A stretch of 64,000 nt of DNA from contig JACIWX010000001.1 in the NCBI GenBank assembly GCA_014360755.1, positions 576,441-640,440 on the forward strand. Reading direction: 5' to 3'. Source of the stretch: Chloroflexota bacterium. Its GTDB lineage: Bacteria > Chloroflexota > Anaerolineae > UBA2200. Below the pieces are notes generated by a model. That model was not told the DNA's origin and did not search any database. It saw only the letters and a list, made by a program, of their open reading frames with translations. Shown here piece by piece: positions 1 through 8,611 of the stretch. The position numbers and the translations under genes are program-made. The number at the start of each line of letters is the position of its first letter. Position 1 is the stretch's first letter.

Positions 1-1
1 T

Positions 2-766
2 TTGCCGTTGGTTGTGGTTACTCCCACGGCTAGCGATGTCAGCCTCACGCGGAAGGGATACACGAACTTTTTCCGCGTGAACGCTACCGATGCCGCGCAG
101 GGGCCCGCTGACGCACGCTTCTTGGTGGAAAAACTGGGGGCAAGGCGTATCGCGGTGGTGCACGCCGATAACGAGTACGGGCGTGGCCTGCGCGACGAGA
201 TAGTGGCAGCCCTGAAAGGATTGGGCGTTGAACCCGTTGCTGTCATCGAAATTCCAGAAGCAGCACCTACACAAATGAAGGCAGTAGAACAGATTAAAGC
301 GTTGCAACCCGATGCCATTTTCCTAGCCGGCTATGAGACAGAAGGGTATGTGCTTTTGCCAGAACTACGCGAAGCGGGCGTGACCGTTCCCTTCATGGCC
401 AGCGATGGCTGTTTTCTATACGAATTCATTGATGGTGCGGGTCCTGCGGCTGAGGGAGCATATGTCAGCGGTATCACTCCTGACCCCAAGTTGGTCGCCG
501 ATAAGAAATGGTGGACGGAGTATCAGGAATTGGAGGCGAGAAACCCAGGCACTTACAGCATCCCGGGGTATAGCGCCATGGAAGTGATCAGCGAGGGAGT
601 CAAAAAAGCAGGTTCGTTCGAAGGGAGCAAAGTGGCAGAAGCCATCCGTAGCCTGGATTTCCAGAGCCTGGTTGGGCACATCCGTTACGATGCGGCAGGA
701 GACCTGACGGAGCAACGTATTTACATTTTCCAGGTGGAAAACGGAGACTTTGTCCAAATCCAATGA
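2..766 (+). CDS. ABC transporter substrate-binding protein, branched-chain amino acid type (5' truncated)
   Basis: C-terminal 254 residues of a periplasmic-binding-protein type I (Peripla_BP_6/LivK-like) receptor; the signal peptide and first lobe lie left of the window. It would bind a small ligand, typically branched-chain amino acids or amides, outside the membrane and hand it to a LivHMGF-type permease. Visible family features are the inter-lobe hinge near VEPVAVIEIPE, the stretch LQPDAIFLAGYETEG, and the closing part with IRYDAAGDLTEQ, which recalls the usual 'G.v.fd.nGd' end of the family. No permease or ATPase genes follow, so any such genes would lie outside the window or the gene is an orphan. 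The ligand cannot be assigned from sequence. Confidence 0.88.
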   Translation: MPLVVVTPTASDVSLTRKGYTNFFRVNATDAAQGPADARFLVEKLGARRIAVVHADNEYGRGLRDEIVAALKGLGVEPVAVIEIPEAAPTQMKAVEQIKALQPDAIFLAGYETEGYVLLPELREAGVTVPFMASDGCFLYEFIDGAGPAAEGAYVSGITPDPKLVADKKWWTEYQELEARNPGTYSIPGYSAMEVISEGVKKAGSFEGSKVAEAIRSLDFQSLVGHIRYDAAGDLTEQRIYIFQVENGDFVQIQ

Positions 767-799
767 CCAAATCCGAATGAACAAATCCAAATGACCAAA
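754..799 (+). repeat. three tandem AAATCC(R)AATGAMC units
   Basis: Three roughly 14-bp direct repeats (starting near 755, 769 and 783) overlap the stop codon of the binding-protein gene and fill the gap before lgt. They look like simple tandem intergenic sequence; no function is evident. Confidence 0.6.
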
Positions 800-813
800 A
801 TTGTAAGGGAGGA

Positions 814-1638
814 ATGAAATTGGGTGAAACAGGTGGTCCGAGAATTGCTTTTCGCATAGGCCCCATTGCCATTGCCTGGTATGGCATTCTCATCGTGGTC
901 AGCGCTATGGTAGCTGCTCTTCTGGCTGAGCGCGAAGCCAAACGGCGTGGGGAAAACCCTGAACATGTCTGGAATGCGCTCCTGCTGTGCCTCATCCTGG
1001 GCATGGTGGGGGCTCGCTTGTACCACGTCATCTCCAGCCTTGATTACTACCGCCAGTATCCGCTGGAGATCTTTAACACACGCCATGGCGGGCTGGCTAT
1101 CTATGGGGCGGTGGCTGGCGGCGCGCTGGGCGTCTGGTTGTACACGCGCCGTTACCACCTTAATTTTGGCCGCTGGGCGGATATCGCCACGCCCGGCCTG
1201 TTCCTTGCGCAAGCCATTGCGCGTTGGGGCAATTATCTCAACCAAGAACTATACGGCTATCCCACTACCTTGCCCTGGGGCATTACCATTGATGCAGCGC
1301 ATCGCATCCCGCCCTTCACTGATCTCACAAAGTATCCTTTGACCACGCGTTTTCATCCCACCTTTCTGTACGAGTCCCTGGGCAATCTGGTGAATTTTGC
1401 CCTGATCATGTTCATTTCGCGGCGCTATGCCGATCGCCTGCAAGATGGGGATTTGATCCTGTGCTATGGCATCCTCTATCCGTTGCTGCGCTTCTTTGTC
1501 GAGTTCCAGCGCCCTGATGCCTGGAAAATCGCGGGGGTCGCTACCGCACAGTGGATCGCGATCGCTTCCATCATCCTCTGCAGCGGCCTGCTCATTTACC
1601 GCCACCGCCCCCGTCCTAAAGCGGCAGCGAACGAATAG
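814..1638 (+). CDS. lgt: prolipoprotein diacylglyceryl transferase
   Basis: Integral membrane enzyme that transfers diacylglycerol from phosphatidylglycerol to the lipobox cysteine of prelipoproteins, the first step of lipoprotein maturation. At 274 residues it has the family's usual length. Visible signatures are HGGLAIYGAVAGGALG and the Lgt signature region QAIARWGNYLNQELYGYP with its Arg, Asn and Glu, followed by the RFHPTFLYES segment and hydrophobic helices. It serves the many lipoproteins seen in this window. The Shine-Dalgarno GGGAGGA touches the ATG at 814; the TTG at 820 (two codons later) has a better 6-nt spacing and may be the real start. Confidence 0.95.
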   Translation: MKLGETGGPRIAFRIGPIAIAWYGILIVVSAMVAALLAEREAKRRGENPEHVWNALLLCLILGMVGARLYHVISSLDYYRQYPLEIFNTRHGGLAIYGAVAGGALGVWLYTRRYHLNFGRWADIATPGLFLAQAIARWGNYLNQELYGYPTTLPWGITIDAAHRIPPFTDLTKYPLTTRFHPTFLYESLGNLVNFALIMFISRRYADRLQDGDLILCYGILYPLLRFFVEFQRPDAWKIAGVATAQWIAIASIILCSGLLIYRHRPRPKAAANE

Positions 1639-1694
1639 AAAAATGGGTTAGCGAATGGGATTCGCCAGCCCATTGAGAGAAAGCCCCTATTTGC

Positions 1695-1872
1695 GAGGGT
1701 GTTGAAAAAGCCCTTCCAATGTCATGCTGAACCTTCGCCCTGAGCCTTGCCCTGAGCGAAGCGAAGGGAAAGAGAAGGGGAAGTGAAGCATCTCCCAGTA
1801 CTCGGGAAAATACGGCTAAAGTTACGCGGGACCCTTCGCTTCGCTCAGGGTGACAAGATTTTCAATACTCTC
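1695..1872. repeat. MITE-like element, copy 1
   Basis: About 178 bp bounded by GAGGGTGTTGAAAA on the left and its near-inverse TTTTCAATACTCTC on the right, with an internal TCATGCTGAA segment and inverted CTTCGC-rich stretches. Related copies lie at 3080-3267 and 6657-6809. It encodes no convincing protein. Confidence 0.75.
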
Positions 1873-1878
1873 TATTTG

Positions 1879-1968
1879 CTATGCGCGGACCACAGTCCGC
1901 GCATAGGCAGGGACTGTGAGCCAAGGAAGACACTGTCTCGCTCCGCGTGGACCACAGTCCGCGCATAG
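1879..1968. repeat. hairpin CTATGCGCGGAC/GTCCGCGCATAG plus a partial second copy
   Basis: A perfect 12-bp inverted repeat with a 4-nt CACA loop (1879-1906) is followed by a partial copy of the same unit at about 1944-1968. No T-run follows, so it resembles a REP-type intergenic palindrome more than a terminator. Together with the MITE-like element it fills the 353-bp gap between lgt and the next gene. Confidence 0.6.
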
Positions 1969-1991
1969 ATTATGGATGGGAGTTAGTGAGC

Positions 1992-2648
1992 CTAGGGGGA
2001 TAAGTGGTGCCGACCGCCGTACTTTTCCTGTAGCCTAGCGCTAGAGAGCCAAACCTCCCAGCGCTCCATCTTGAGCAACTCTTTGCGTTTAAGGCTCGCC
2101 GGATTGAACGCCCAGGCAAGCATCCACCAGTAAAAGTTCTCCCAGAAGTCCACAAATTTGCGCAGGAAACTCGTTGGGTTCTCCTGGCGCACGACATCAA
2201 AGCCCAGTCGGGAGAAAAACTCTGGTACACCGATGCCCTTGGGCAAGAACGAAGACTCCCCGTGCCAGGCACGGACACGGCTCCATTCAGGATGCGTGGC
2301 GGCATAGTGTGCCAACGCGCGAAAAGAACGCACCAAGAGGGCATAAGCACGCACGCCCCACGCAAAGTCAGGGCCGCTTCTCGGCATGGGAGGGATGTGC
2401 TCGTTCCACAGATGCAGTTCGCCAATCGTCTCGCCTTTGGCTATCTTTGTCCCATCGGAAAGCGTGATGTCGCAGTTGCTCTTGGCCGAAGCGATGCGCA
2501 GCAAGCAGTGTTCGTCATCGGTGAACTCTTGCACATGGTACACATGGCGGAGCACCGCATCAATACCTTGAATGAAGGCTCGTGGCAGCGCGGTGAGCAC
2601 GCGCTCCCACAGTGGAAACTGGTTGGCTTCTATCCGTGGGGCAGGCAT
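1992..2648 (-). CDS. YkoP-like domain protein, function unknown
   Basis: Protein of 218 residues with no signal peptide. The block SDGTKIAKGETIGELHLWNE (residues about 65-85), followed by IPPMP and a long helical region with many Trp and Phe, resembles the YkoP domain that in some bacteria is fused to polysaccharide deacetylases; that match is from memory and moderate. A TTG at 2678 would extend it by ten residues, but the ATG at 2648 is preferred because it lies five bases past the stop of the upstream EamA-like gene, giving translational coupling. The pair probably forms one transcript and may act together at the membrane. Confidence 0.55.
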   Translation of the reverse strand: MPAPRIEANQFPLWERVLTALPRAFIQGIDAVLRHVYHVQEFTDDEHCLLRIASAKSNCDITLSDGTKIAKGETIGELHLWNEHIPPMPRSGPDFAWGVRAYALLVRSFRALAHYAATHPEWSRVRAWHGESSFLPKGIGVPEFFSRLGFDVVRQENPTSFLRKFVDFWENFYWWMLAWAFNPASLKRKELLKMERWEVWLSSARLQEKYGGRHHLSP

Positions 2649-2652
2649 GGTC

Positions 2653-2994
2653 TCATTGCCCCAAGGAGACGAGCACAATGCCCGCCGCGATCAGACCTGC
2701 CCCAGTCCAACTCGCCTTGCTCACGGATTCATGGAAAATAAGACGCGCTCCAATAACCTGCACGAGCACAAAGCCCAAGCCCATACTGATGGCAGTGGCA
2801 TGATGCAAGGGAATGAACTTCAGGAGAGCGGTCAAACTGAGCACGCTGATAAATCCGAGCACATTGCCGATGATCTGCCAACGTAGGATTCCCTTCCAAT
2901 CAGAGGACATAGCAGACCACTTGAAACTGACCTGGCTAAAGAGGATACAAAGCAGGTTGATGATAACAAGTCCGAGAATTAGGACTGTTTTCAT
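2653..2994 (-). CDS. small EamA/EmrE-like (DMT superfamily) membrane protein
   Basis: Protein of about 113 residues with four predicted transmembrane helices (residues about 5-25, 40-60, 68-88 and 95-113), the size and layout of one half of an EamA transporter or an SMR protein. The segment ATAISMGLGFVLVQVIGARL followed by a Glu-containing loop and a final Gly-rich helix is typical of DMT proteins. No conserved membrane Glu as in EmrE helix 1 is obvious, so drug export is not implied. The SD AAGGAG favours the second ATG (2994) over the first (3000), which is too close. It sits directly upstream of the YkoP-like gene. Confidence 0.7.
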   Translation of the reverse strand: MKTVLILGLVIINLLCILFSQVSFKWSAMSSDWKGILRWQIIGNVLGFISVLSLTALLKFIPLHHATAISMGLGFVLVQVIGARLIFHESVSKASWTGAGLIAAGIVLVSLGQ

Positions 2995-3079
2995 ATCCAT
3001 GCTCCTTCAATTCCGAGCGATAATGAACCATTCACGCGCAGTATAGTCCAAGTCCGCCTGGAGTCAACTACTCTATGTC

Positions 3080-3267
3080 GAGGGTGTTGAAAAAGCCCTT
3101 CCCATGTCATGCTGAACCTTTGCCCCGAGCGAAGGGAAGGGAAAGCGAAGGGGAAGTGAAGCATCTCGCAGTACTTGGGAAAAATACAGCTAAAGTTACG
3201 CGAGACCCCTTCGTTGCACTCAGGGCAGGCTCTTCGCTTAGAGTGTGACAAGATTTTCAACACTCTC
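3080..3267. repeat. MITE-like element, copy 2
   Basis: About 188 bp with GAGGGTGTTGAAAAAG at the left and TTTTCAACACTCTC at the right, closely similar inside to the copy at 1695-1872. It lies in the intergenic space before the asparaginase-family gene. The rest of that gap (3268-3459) shows no clear gene or structure apart from the ribosome-binding site of the next gene. Confidence 0.78.
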
Positions 3268-3459
3268 CTATGTCGGCAGGGTGCGGTTCGAGGTAACTTG
3301 CCGGGTATCAGCCATCAACGAATGCACAACGAATGTGCCGTGCCAGCATTCGTTTATTCGTGTCCCATATTCATTGATGGCCATCTTTCCATTTGCTCTT
3401 TTGCAATCCTGCGCCTAAAATGCGAATGCCTTTCCATATCTTTACATAGGAGCACAACA

Positions 3460-4401
3460 ATGATGTTGGTCGTTACATCGCACAATGGCTTGCCAGGTAT
3501 CGCAAAGGCAATGCAGGTACTACGCGAAGGGGGCACCGCACTCGACGCTGTCGAAGCAGGGATCCGCTTGGTCGAACTGAATGAGCAAGACGAAGGGGTT
3601 GGCATAGGCGGCTTGCCCAACATTTTGGGTCAAGTGGAATTGGACGCAAGCATCATGGATGGACGCACATTGGCGGCCGGAGCTGTGGGGGCCGTACAGG
3701 GTTACGCCCATCCCATTTCCATCGCGCGCCGGGTCATGGAACTCACTCCGCATGTCATGCTAGTTGGAGAAGGGGCGAACCGCTTCGCCGCCGAGATGGG
3801 TTTTTCCCGCTGCGACCTGCCCTTAGAGCACGCGCGGAACAAGTGGCAAGAACGCCTGCGCGACCTGTTCCCCGCCGAAGAACTGGATGCGCTGGCAGAA
3901 CGGAAGGAGTTGCTCCCCTTGGTCAGGGAGTTGATCAACACGCGGCTCCGCCAAGGCACGGTCAATTTCCTGGCGCGTGACCAGTATGGGGACATTGCCT
4001 GCGGCGTCAGCACCAGCGGCTGGCCGTGGAAATATCCCGGCCGCTTGGGCGATTCCCCCGTCATCGGCGCAGGCGGTTATGCCGATAACCGCTACGGCGC
4101 TGCAGCCTGCACCGGCTACGGCGAACTATCCATCCGCGCGGGCACAGCCCGCAGCATCGTGCTGTACATGAAGATGGGCTTCAGTGTGGCGGAAGCCTGC
4201 TGGGAAGCCATGCGCGACTTGCAACCGCTGCTCACCGCCAGCGGTGGCTACATCAACATCGTCGCCATGGACCGACATGGAGAGCCATTTGGCATCACCA
4301 GCAAGCCCAGCGGAGGGCACTACCTGGTCATGAGGGAGGATTCCCACACACCAGAGGAACGGGATGCTGTTGTCTATCAAGAAAACACCGCCGGGGAATA
4401 A
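3460..4401 (+). CDS. isoaspartyl peptidase / N4-glycosylasparaginase family Ntn-hydrolase
   Basis: Protein of 313 residues from the asparaginase-2 family, which autocleaves before a threonine that becomes the nucleophile and then hydrolyses beta-aspartyl peptide or asparagine side-chain amides. Seen here: the alpha-subunit motif GGTALDAVEAGIRLVE, DASIMDG, the likely cleavage/nucleophile site QGTVNFLARD (Thr near residue 168) and the beta-subunit motif GYADNRYGAAACTGYGE. The start at 3460 is chosen for its AGGAG at good spacing; the frame stays open upstream to 3175 only because it runs through a repeat element. It looks monocistronic. Substrate (peptide or glycan) cannot be told from sequence. 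Confidence 0.85.
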   Translation: MMLVVTSHNGLPGIAKAMQVLREGGTALDAVEAGIRLVELNEQDEGVGIGGLPNILGQVELDASIMDGRTLAAGAVGAVQGYAHPISIARRVMELTPHVMLVGEGANRFAAEMGFSRCDLPLEHARNKWQERLRDLFPAEELDALAERKELLPLVRELINTRLRQGTVNFLARDQYGDIACGVSTSGWPWKYPGRLGDSPVIGAGGYADNRYGAAACTGYGELSIRAGTARSIVLYMKMGFSVAEACWEAMRDLQPLLTASGGYINIVAMDRHGEPFGITSKPSGGHYLVMREDSHTPEERDAVVYQENTAGE

Positions 4402-4442
4402 GTTTCCCTGCAGATCCTGACCAGTCAGCCAAAGCCTACAGC

Positions 4443-4498
4443 GGTTTGTAGTAAGCGTTTTTGCGCTAGGGAGCGCGCTGAAGCGCGCACTACAAACC
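4443..4498. repeat. intergenic palindrome GGTTTGTAGT/ACTACAAACC
   Basis: A 10-bp perfect inverted repeat encloses further GCGC-rich complementary sequence (AGCGCGCT/AGCGCGC), giving a REP-like hairpin of 56 bp. The rest of the 4402-4704 gap holds nothing else recognisable apart from the SD of the next gene. Confidence 0.6.
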
Positions 4499-4704
4499 TT
4501 GAAAACGCCGTTTTTCAGTGCAACGGCGGTGCGCCTTCTGGCATATTGGGGCATCACCACGCCAGGTGTGCGACAGAAACAAGGCTTTTGATACCTGGGT
4601 CAATTGGGGTTATCATACAAAAAGCCAAATATGAAGCCTTGCAAAACCACACGAACAGGCTTGAGCACCTTCGCCACATCTTGGCATGGTAAGGAGGATG
4701 AGAG

Positions 4705-5235
4705 ATGCAGGTAACGATTGGCAAATCAAAACTGGAACTGGTGCAGGGCGACATCACGCAACAGGATACGGAAGCCATTGTCAACGCCGCCAACCCAAGC
4801 CTGTTGGGCGGAGGGGGCGTGGACGGCGCGATACATCGTGCCGGTGGACCACAAATCCTCGAAGAATGCCGCAAAATCGGGGGCTGCCCACCCGGCGAGG
4901 CACGCATCACCTCTGGAGGCAAACTCAAAGCCAAATACGTCATCCATGCCGTTGGCCCCATTTACCGGGGCGGCACACAAGGAGAGGCAGAGACCCTGGC
5001 CAGCGCTTACCGCAATAGCCTGGAATTGGCTTCCAAGCATGGCATCAAGAGCGTGGCTTTCCCATCCCTCAGCACCGGCGCCTATGGCTATCCCATCGAA
5101 CTGGCCGCGCCCATTGCGCTAAAAACGGTGATGGACTACCTCCAGGCTCACCCGGAAATTGAACTGGTGCGCTTTGTCCTGTTTGGACATTCCGCTTACG
5201 AGGCGTACGAGCGGGCGCTGAAGGGCTTGCTGTAG
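4705..5235 (+). CDS. macro-domain protein (ADP-ribose / O-acetyl-ADP-ribose hydrolase type)
   Basis: Single macro domain of 176 residues, MacroD/YmdB-like. It would bind ADP-ribose and remove it from acetyl or protein esters in the cytoplasm. Diagnostic motifs are [19 protein letters not shown] (start of the fold), [16 protein letters not shown] (the loop with the catalytic-type Asn/Asp and Gly-rich segment), [11 protein letters not shown] and [11 protein letters not shown] (phosphate-binding loop). A strong SD (AAGGAGGATG) precedes the ATG. No ADP-ribosyltransferase partner lies nearby, so a general housekeeping role is as likely as a toxin-antitoxin role. Confidence 0.92.
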   Translation: MQVTIGKSKLELVQGDITQQDTEAIVNAANPSLLGGGGVDGAIHRAGGPQILEECRKIGGCPPGEARITSGGKLKAKYVIHAVGPIYRGGTQGEAETLASAYRNSLELASKHGIKSVAFPSLSTGAYGYPIELAAPIALKTVMDYLQAHPEIELVRFVLFGHSAYEAYERALKGLL

Positions 5236-5448
5236 GAACTCACTGGTCTACACAATCGCAGTACATTGTCCTGCGAAACTGCTACAACTACCCTTTTCAG
5301 AGTGCTTCCTTTTCTTTTAGGTGGGGGGACAGCGCGAATCCGTGACTACAGGGCACCACTGTTGATGCGGCTCTGAAACCAACTGGTGAACCAGGGTCAG
5401 GAGTTGTTCTGGATGTATCCGTTGACTGTATCAACCCGGTTCAGGCAT

Positions 5449-5970
5449 TTATTCTGCCGGTGCGCCACAACTATCGCAGAACTTGGACCCGGGGGGCAAC
5501 TGTGCCCCACACTTCGCGCAGACAAGCACCAGGGAAGCCCCGCAATTGTCACAGAACTTTGCCCCGGCTCGCACGGGTTGGTTGCAGGAGGGGCAGCGGG
5601 CTTGGACTTTGGGCGCTTGAGTCACAGGTGCGGCTGGCTTCGGAGCCACTTGTGCTAACCTGACGAACTCATCAATCATGGCCAAGCACTCCCGTTTCGT
5701 TCCCGGCAGAGTAATCGCCCAAGAAGGGAAGTTAAATTGGAATTGGACGTCAAATTCATCTCTTACCTGGGGGAAAAAGGTAACGTTCAATTCGCGGTAG
5801 CCGCCCTTGGTGCCTTCCAGGAAAAGTGAAGATACTTTGCTCCCTCTTTTTGCCCAGACCTGGGTGTAAGGATATTGTTGCTCTATTTGATATCCATACA
5901 CCGTTAAAGTATTGAGCAGAGTTTGCCAGAGTGCCTCCACGTCTCCCCTCACATGTACCATTCTTTTCAT
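5449..5970 (-). CDS. N-terminal novel domain with C-terminal double zinc ribbon
   Basis: Protein of 173 residues. The N-terminal ~110 residues (MKRMVHVRGD onward) form an unrecognised alpha/beta domain of the size of small polyketide-cyclase-like or YjbR-like folds; I cannot name it. The C-terminus has two zinc-ribbon knuckle pairs, CPSC/CDNC and CAKC/CDSC, the double zinc ribbon common in bacterial regulatory proteins. The ATG at 5970 has AAGGAG at 9 nt; earlier in-frame starts lack one. The zinc-ribbon part was duplicated into 6133-6305. No partner gene is adjacent. Confidence 0.7.
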   Translation of the reverse strand: MKRMVHVRGDVEALWQTLLNTLTVYGYQIEQQYPYTQVWAKRGSKVSSLFLEGTKGGYRELNVTFFPQVRDEFDVQFQFNFPSWAITLPGTKRECLAMIDEFVRLAQVAPKPAAPVTQAPKVQARCPSCNQPVRAGAKFCDNCGASLVLVCAKCGAQLPPGSKFCDSCGAPAE

Positions 5971-6132
5971 GTTGAGAACTCCTTGCAGATTCTTCACTTG
6001 GTTGCGGCAGGCGTAAAAGAACGTCTACGTTCAAACGGCAGCGCATTGCTTCTCGCAGTAGTCTCGCCGCGAACTAGGTCAGATATCACCCCATGTCTAG
6101 CCAGTTTTTATTGACAGGCTGCACGGGGAGGA

Positions 6133-6305
6133 CTAGGCACCGGATTGTGCCGGTGCGCCACAACTGTCGCAGAACTTGGACCCGGGGGGCAACTGTGTCC
6201 CACACTTCGCGCAGACAAGCACCAGGGAAGCCTCGCGATTGTCACAGAACTTTGCCCCCGCTCGCACGGGTTGGTTGCAGGAGGGGCAGCGGGCTTGGAC
6301 TTTGG
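6133..6305 (-). pseudogene. decayed partial copy of the neighbouring zinc-ribbon coding sequence
   Basis: About 165 bp is nearly identical to the 3' end of the gene at 5449-5970 (only a handful of differences), but the N-terminal domain is absent and the sequence upstream is unrelated. A Cys-Gly pair of the first knuckle is changed to Arg-Glu (CDNC to CDNR), which would break zinc binding. An open frame extends to 6459 but its N-terminal part looks non-coding. The rest of 6306-6656 shows nothing recognisable. Confidence 0.65.
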
Positions 6306-6656
6306 GCGCAGCCATGACCGCGGCAGCCATTGGGGCGGCCGAAGCGACGTTACGGGGCGATGAACTGCCAAGTGTGGTCAATGACCTCCCTCTGCTTGTA
6401 AGCCCCGAAGGCTGGGAAAACAGCCAGAGGCCAGAAGCCAATAACGGCGACCGCACCACGATTTGGAAAACATGCGCTCGTTGGACTCCTCATCGAAGCA
6501 ACCCTTTCCCTGGCCATTGTCGTCCTCTTCTCCTATGGGGATTGTCAAAGAGCTGCCGGTGCTTCTCACGAAGCCTGGCGAGGGAAAGCAAGCGCCATGA
6601 CAATTCGTACGCTAGTATACACCATAAATCGGTGCGAAAGCAACTGAGCGTATCCT

Positions 6657-6809
6657 GAGGGTGTTGAAAAACATTCAGAGGTCACCATGATGTCATTCTG
6701 AGCATTGCCCTGAGCAGGACGAAGGGGCAGCGAAGAATCTCTACCCCTGTATCGTCGAGATGCTTCGGCTTCGCCACAGCATGACAATGCGGGCTTTTTC
6801 AACGCTCTC
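6657..6809. repeat. MITE-like element, copy 3
   Basis: 153 bp starting GAGGGTGTTGAAAAA and ending TTTTTCAACGCTCTC. The interior differs from copies 1 and 2 but again contains a TCATTCTGAG/ATGACA-type inverted core, so the arms are better conserved than the middle. Confidence 0.7.
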
Positions 6810-7081
6810 GAAATGTCATTCTTTACCAGGGATCCATGTGAGTAACAGCCACCATTAGACGGCTGCTTTCTTGGATCTAGCAGCATTCTGAGAAAAGCGA
6901 GGAGTAAGAAAGCGAGATTGCTCCAAAGCCTGCTTTCAGCAAAGCCAAAGGGGTTCTTGCCGGTAACTCCACCAAGCGGTGTTAGCCGCCTTTTGTTGCA
7001 CGTTCGCTATAGGTCAGCAGTGAGCCCTTCCCTTACCCAACGGGGGTTTTCACCCCATAAGAAGCACCAAGTTACGTGGCA
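6810..7081. other. gene-free stretch with two small hairpins at the distal end of the cassette array
   Basis: No credible coding sequence. Two short palindromes are visible: CACC-AAGC-GGTG with flanking GGTAAC and GTTAGCC (about 6961-6986), which could be a remnant of an attC end, and GGGGTTTTCACCCC (7043-7056). It is the probable distal boundary zone of the integron. Confidence 0.4.
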
Positions 7082-7149
7082 CACTAACGGCACGGCGGTT
7101 GAGCCGCACGCAGCGAGGCGAAGCCGCTAGATGGATGTGCGTGTTAGGC
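7082..7149 (-). other. attC site A (3' end of cassette 7)
   Basis: Minus-strand reading: R'' box GCCTAAC, an internal imperfect stem centred on CGGCTTCGCCTCGCTGCG, R' box GTTAGTG. It ends seven bases before the stop codon of the Mrr-type gene. R'' agrees 6 of 7 with the complement of the 5' core of its own cassette (GGTAGGC at site B). The stem arms are the weakest of the seven sites. Confidence 0.62.
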
Positions 7150-7155
7150 CTTTCT

Positions 7156-8044
7156 CTATCCTTCAGGTGCCAAGAAGTAAATTGGTTTCAGAGGAAAAAG
7201 GTCTCGTGTCTCTTCGTCCAATTTTTCAATATGCTCAATCCAGAGTTCAAAGAGACGTTCGAGATTGATGAGTGTGACCTGGCGGCTTTGTTGAGTTCGC
7301 GCTTCTTCTTCGGCGTCTCTAGTAAATCCACCAGTGCTGACAAAGATACCTACATCGTTATCGCCTAGTAAAGCCATAAATGAGCGCAACACTGCAGCAT
7401 TGACTGCGCTTTGGTCACGTTTGACTTGAACCTTGATGCGAGGAGGCCTTGTCCCTAGCGGATCATTCCATGCCAAAATGTCAATTCCGCCATCACGCCC
7501 AGGAGGCGCAACCCAAGAAACATGATAGATACCCCATTACTTTTAGCAGGCCGGCGACCATTTTCTGAAACTCATATGGAGGCATCTCTCGCAGATACTC
7601 TTCAATTTCTCTCCAAGCCTGTTCTTCTGCTTCTTCAAAAGTGATAGCCGCCCTTTTCTCGCCAACTTCCTCCCCAACCTTTGAACTGCGTTTCGGCTGA
7701 CTTCGGCGCCATTCCCAATACAACTTTTGTGCTGTTCGGTAAAATTGCTCTGGCGATTTATATTCGTGATATGCACGCTTTCCTTCTTCGGTTACTATCC
7801 ACCGGCCTTTATCTTTTATCATCCATCCTGCTTTTACCAGGTCAATTGTGGCAAAGCGGACAATCTTTTCAAAACGTGATCCGCCGCCTGACGCGTATTC
7901 GCCCTTTTCATAGTCGGTAAGCTGCACACTGCTACGAAGCGAATTTAGAGCATCCTGAGCGCGCATTCCTTCCGGATGGTCTAGTAAGATATCAAACAGT
8001 TTCCGCAACAATTCGCCTGTTCTTTGAATTGTGATTTTGGCCAT
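7156..8044 (-). pseudogene. Mrr-type restriction endonuclease, frameshifted
   Basis: The upstream part (from ATG 8044) is an Mrr N-terminal winged-helix-like domain (RTGELLRKLFDILLDHPEGM, and ATIDLVKAGWMIKDKGRW), followed by an acidic linker and PPYEFQKMVAGLLKVMGY, the usual start of the Mrr catalytic domain. The frame then breaks at a TATC-TATC repeat (7524-7531). In the next frame the fold continues as HVSWVAPPGRDGGIDILAW and IKVQVKRDQ, i.e. the D...QxK catalytic signature, and ends at 7156. Deleting one TATC unit restores one reading frame of about 295 residues. Mrr enzymes cut methylated foreign DNA. It is gene cargo of cassette 7 and is either inactive or a slippage (phase) variant. Confidence 0.8.
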
Positions 8045-8072
8045 AAGACTCCCCTTTGTGGTGTTCAGAAAG

Positions 8073-8199
8073 GCCTACCGGTGGCGGCTCACTTGCGCGG
8101 CGGCTGGGGCGATGAGCCTCCGCGACCCACCTCGGCAGCAGGCCCAGCCAACTTCGCAACCGAGCATGATAGCCGGTCAGGTGCAGCCGCGGGCTAGGC
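8073..8199 (-). other. attC site B (3' end of cassette 6)
   Basis: 127-bp imperfect palindrome. On the minus strand R'' is GCCTAGC and R' is GGTAGGC, each one base from the consensus. The arms pair as GCGGCTGCAC with GTGAGCCGCC, leaving one unpaired G in the R'' arm as in attC sites. It lies 16 bp past the stop of the gene at 8216. Confidence 0.7.
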
Positions 8200-8215
8200 C
8201 TCCAGCTGCCGCTCA

Positions 8216-8548
8216 CTATGCCCCAAGACGGCTTTCGAAGATGTCAATCTGTCCTTGAAGGACCCGCCTCAGACTTGTCCCACATTCCTCGCTGCACAAC
8301 ACGAACAGAAGATCGTACCCCGCTCGTCTTGCCTCCGAGTCTTCCGTCGGCACAATCGCCAAGGCCTTGCGTGTCGGCGTGAGTGCAAGCTCAATCACAT
8401 TTCTCTCGTGCTCCACTTCGACCCCAGGCCTGAATCTTGCCCCGATGCTGAACACCTCGGAACCCTCAGGGATCTGCTTCCCGCACCACGCACACACGCC
8501 CAGGGCATCTTCCAAAGTGACTTGCTTTCTGCGCCTTCTTCTGGTCAT
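8216..8548 (-). CDS. small Cys-rich cassette protein, function unknown
   Basis: Protein of 110 residues starting MTRRRRRKQVTLEDA, very basic at its N-terminus. It has one CAWC knuckle followed about 60 residues later by LCSEECG, which together could bind one zinc. A middle region (HERNVIELALTPTRKALAIV) is predicted strand-rich. The ATG at 8548 has GGGAG at 7 nt; the frame is open to 8653 but that part overlaps attC site C. I do not recognise the family. As a short, solitary cassette gene it is typical integron cargo. Confidence 0.65.
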   Translation of the reverse strand: MTRRRRRKQVTLEDALGVCAWCGKQIPEGSEVFSIGARFRPGVEVEHERNVIELALTPTRKALAIVPTEDSEARRAGYDLLFVLCSEECGTSLRRVLQGQIDIFESRLGA

Positions 8549-8611
8549 CCCTATCTCCCATTCAGATTCGAGCAGGATGTGTGCCCTGCCTACCTTGAGA
8601 TCAGCCCGGAA

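Noticed and set aside
3175..3459. N-terminal extension of the asparaginase-family gene
   Set aside because: The frame is open but runs through a MITE-like element and has no SD; the ATG at 3460 has a proper one.
6961..6986. Eighth attC site
   Set aside because: Only a 26-bp hairpin with GTTAGCC at one end; its core does not match the expected complement of site A (CACTAAC).
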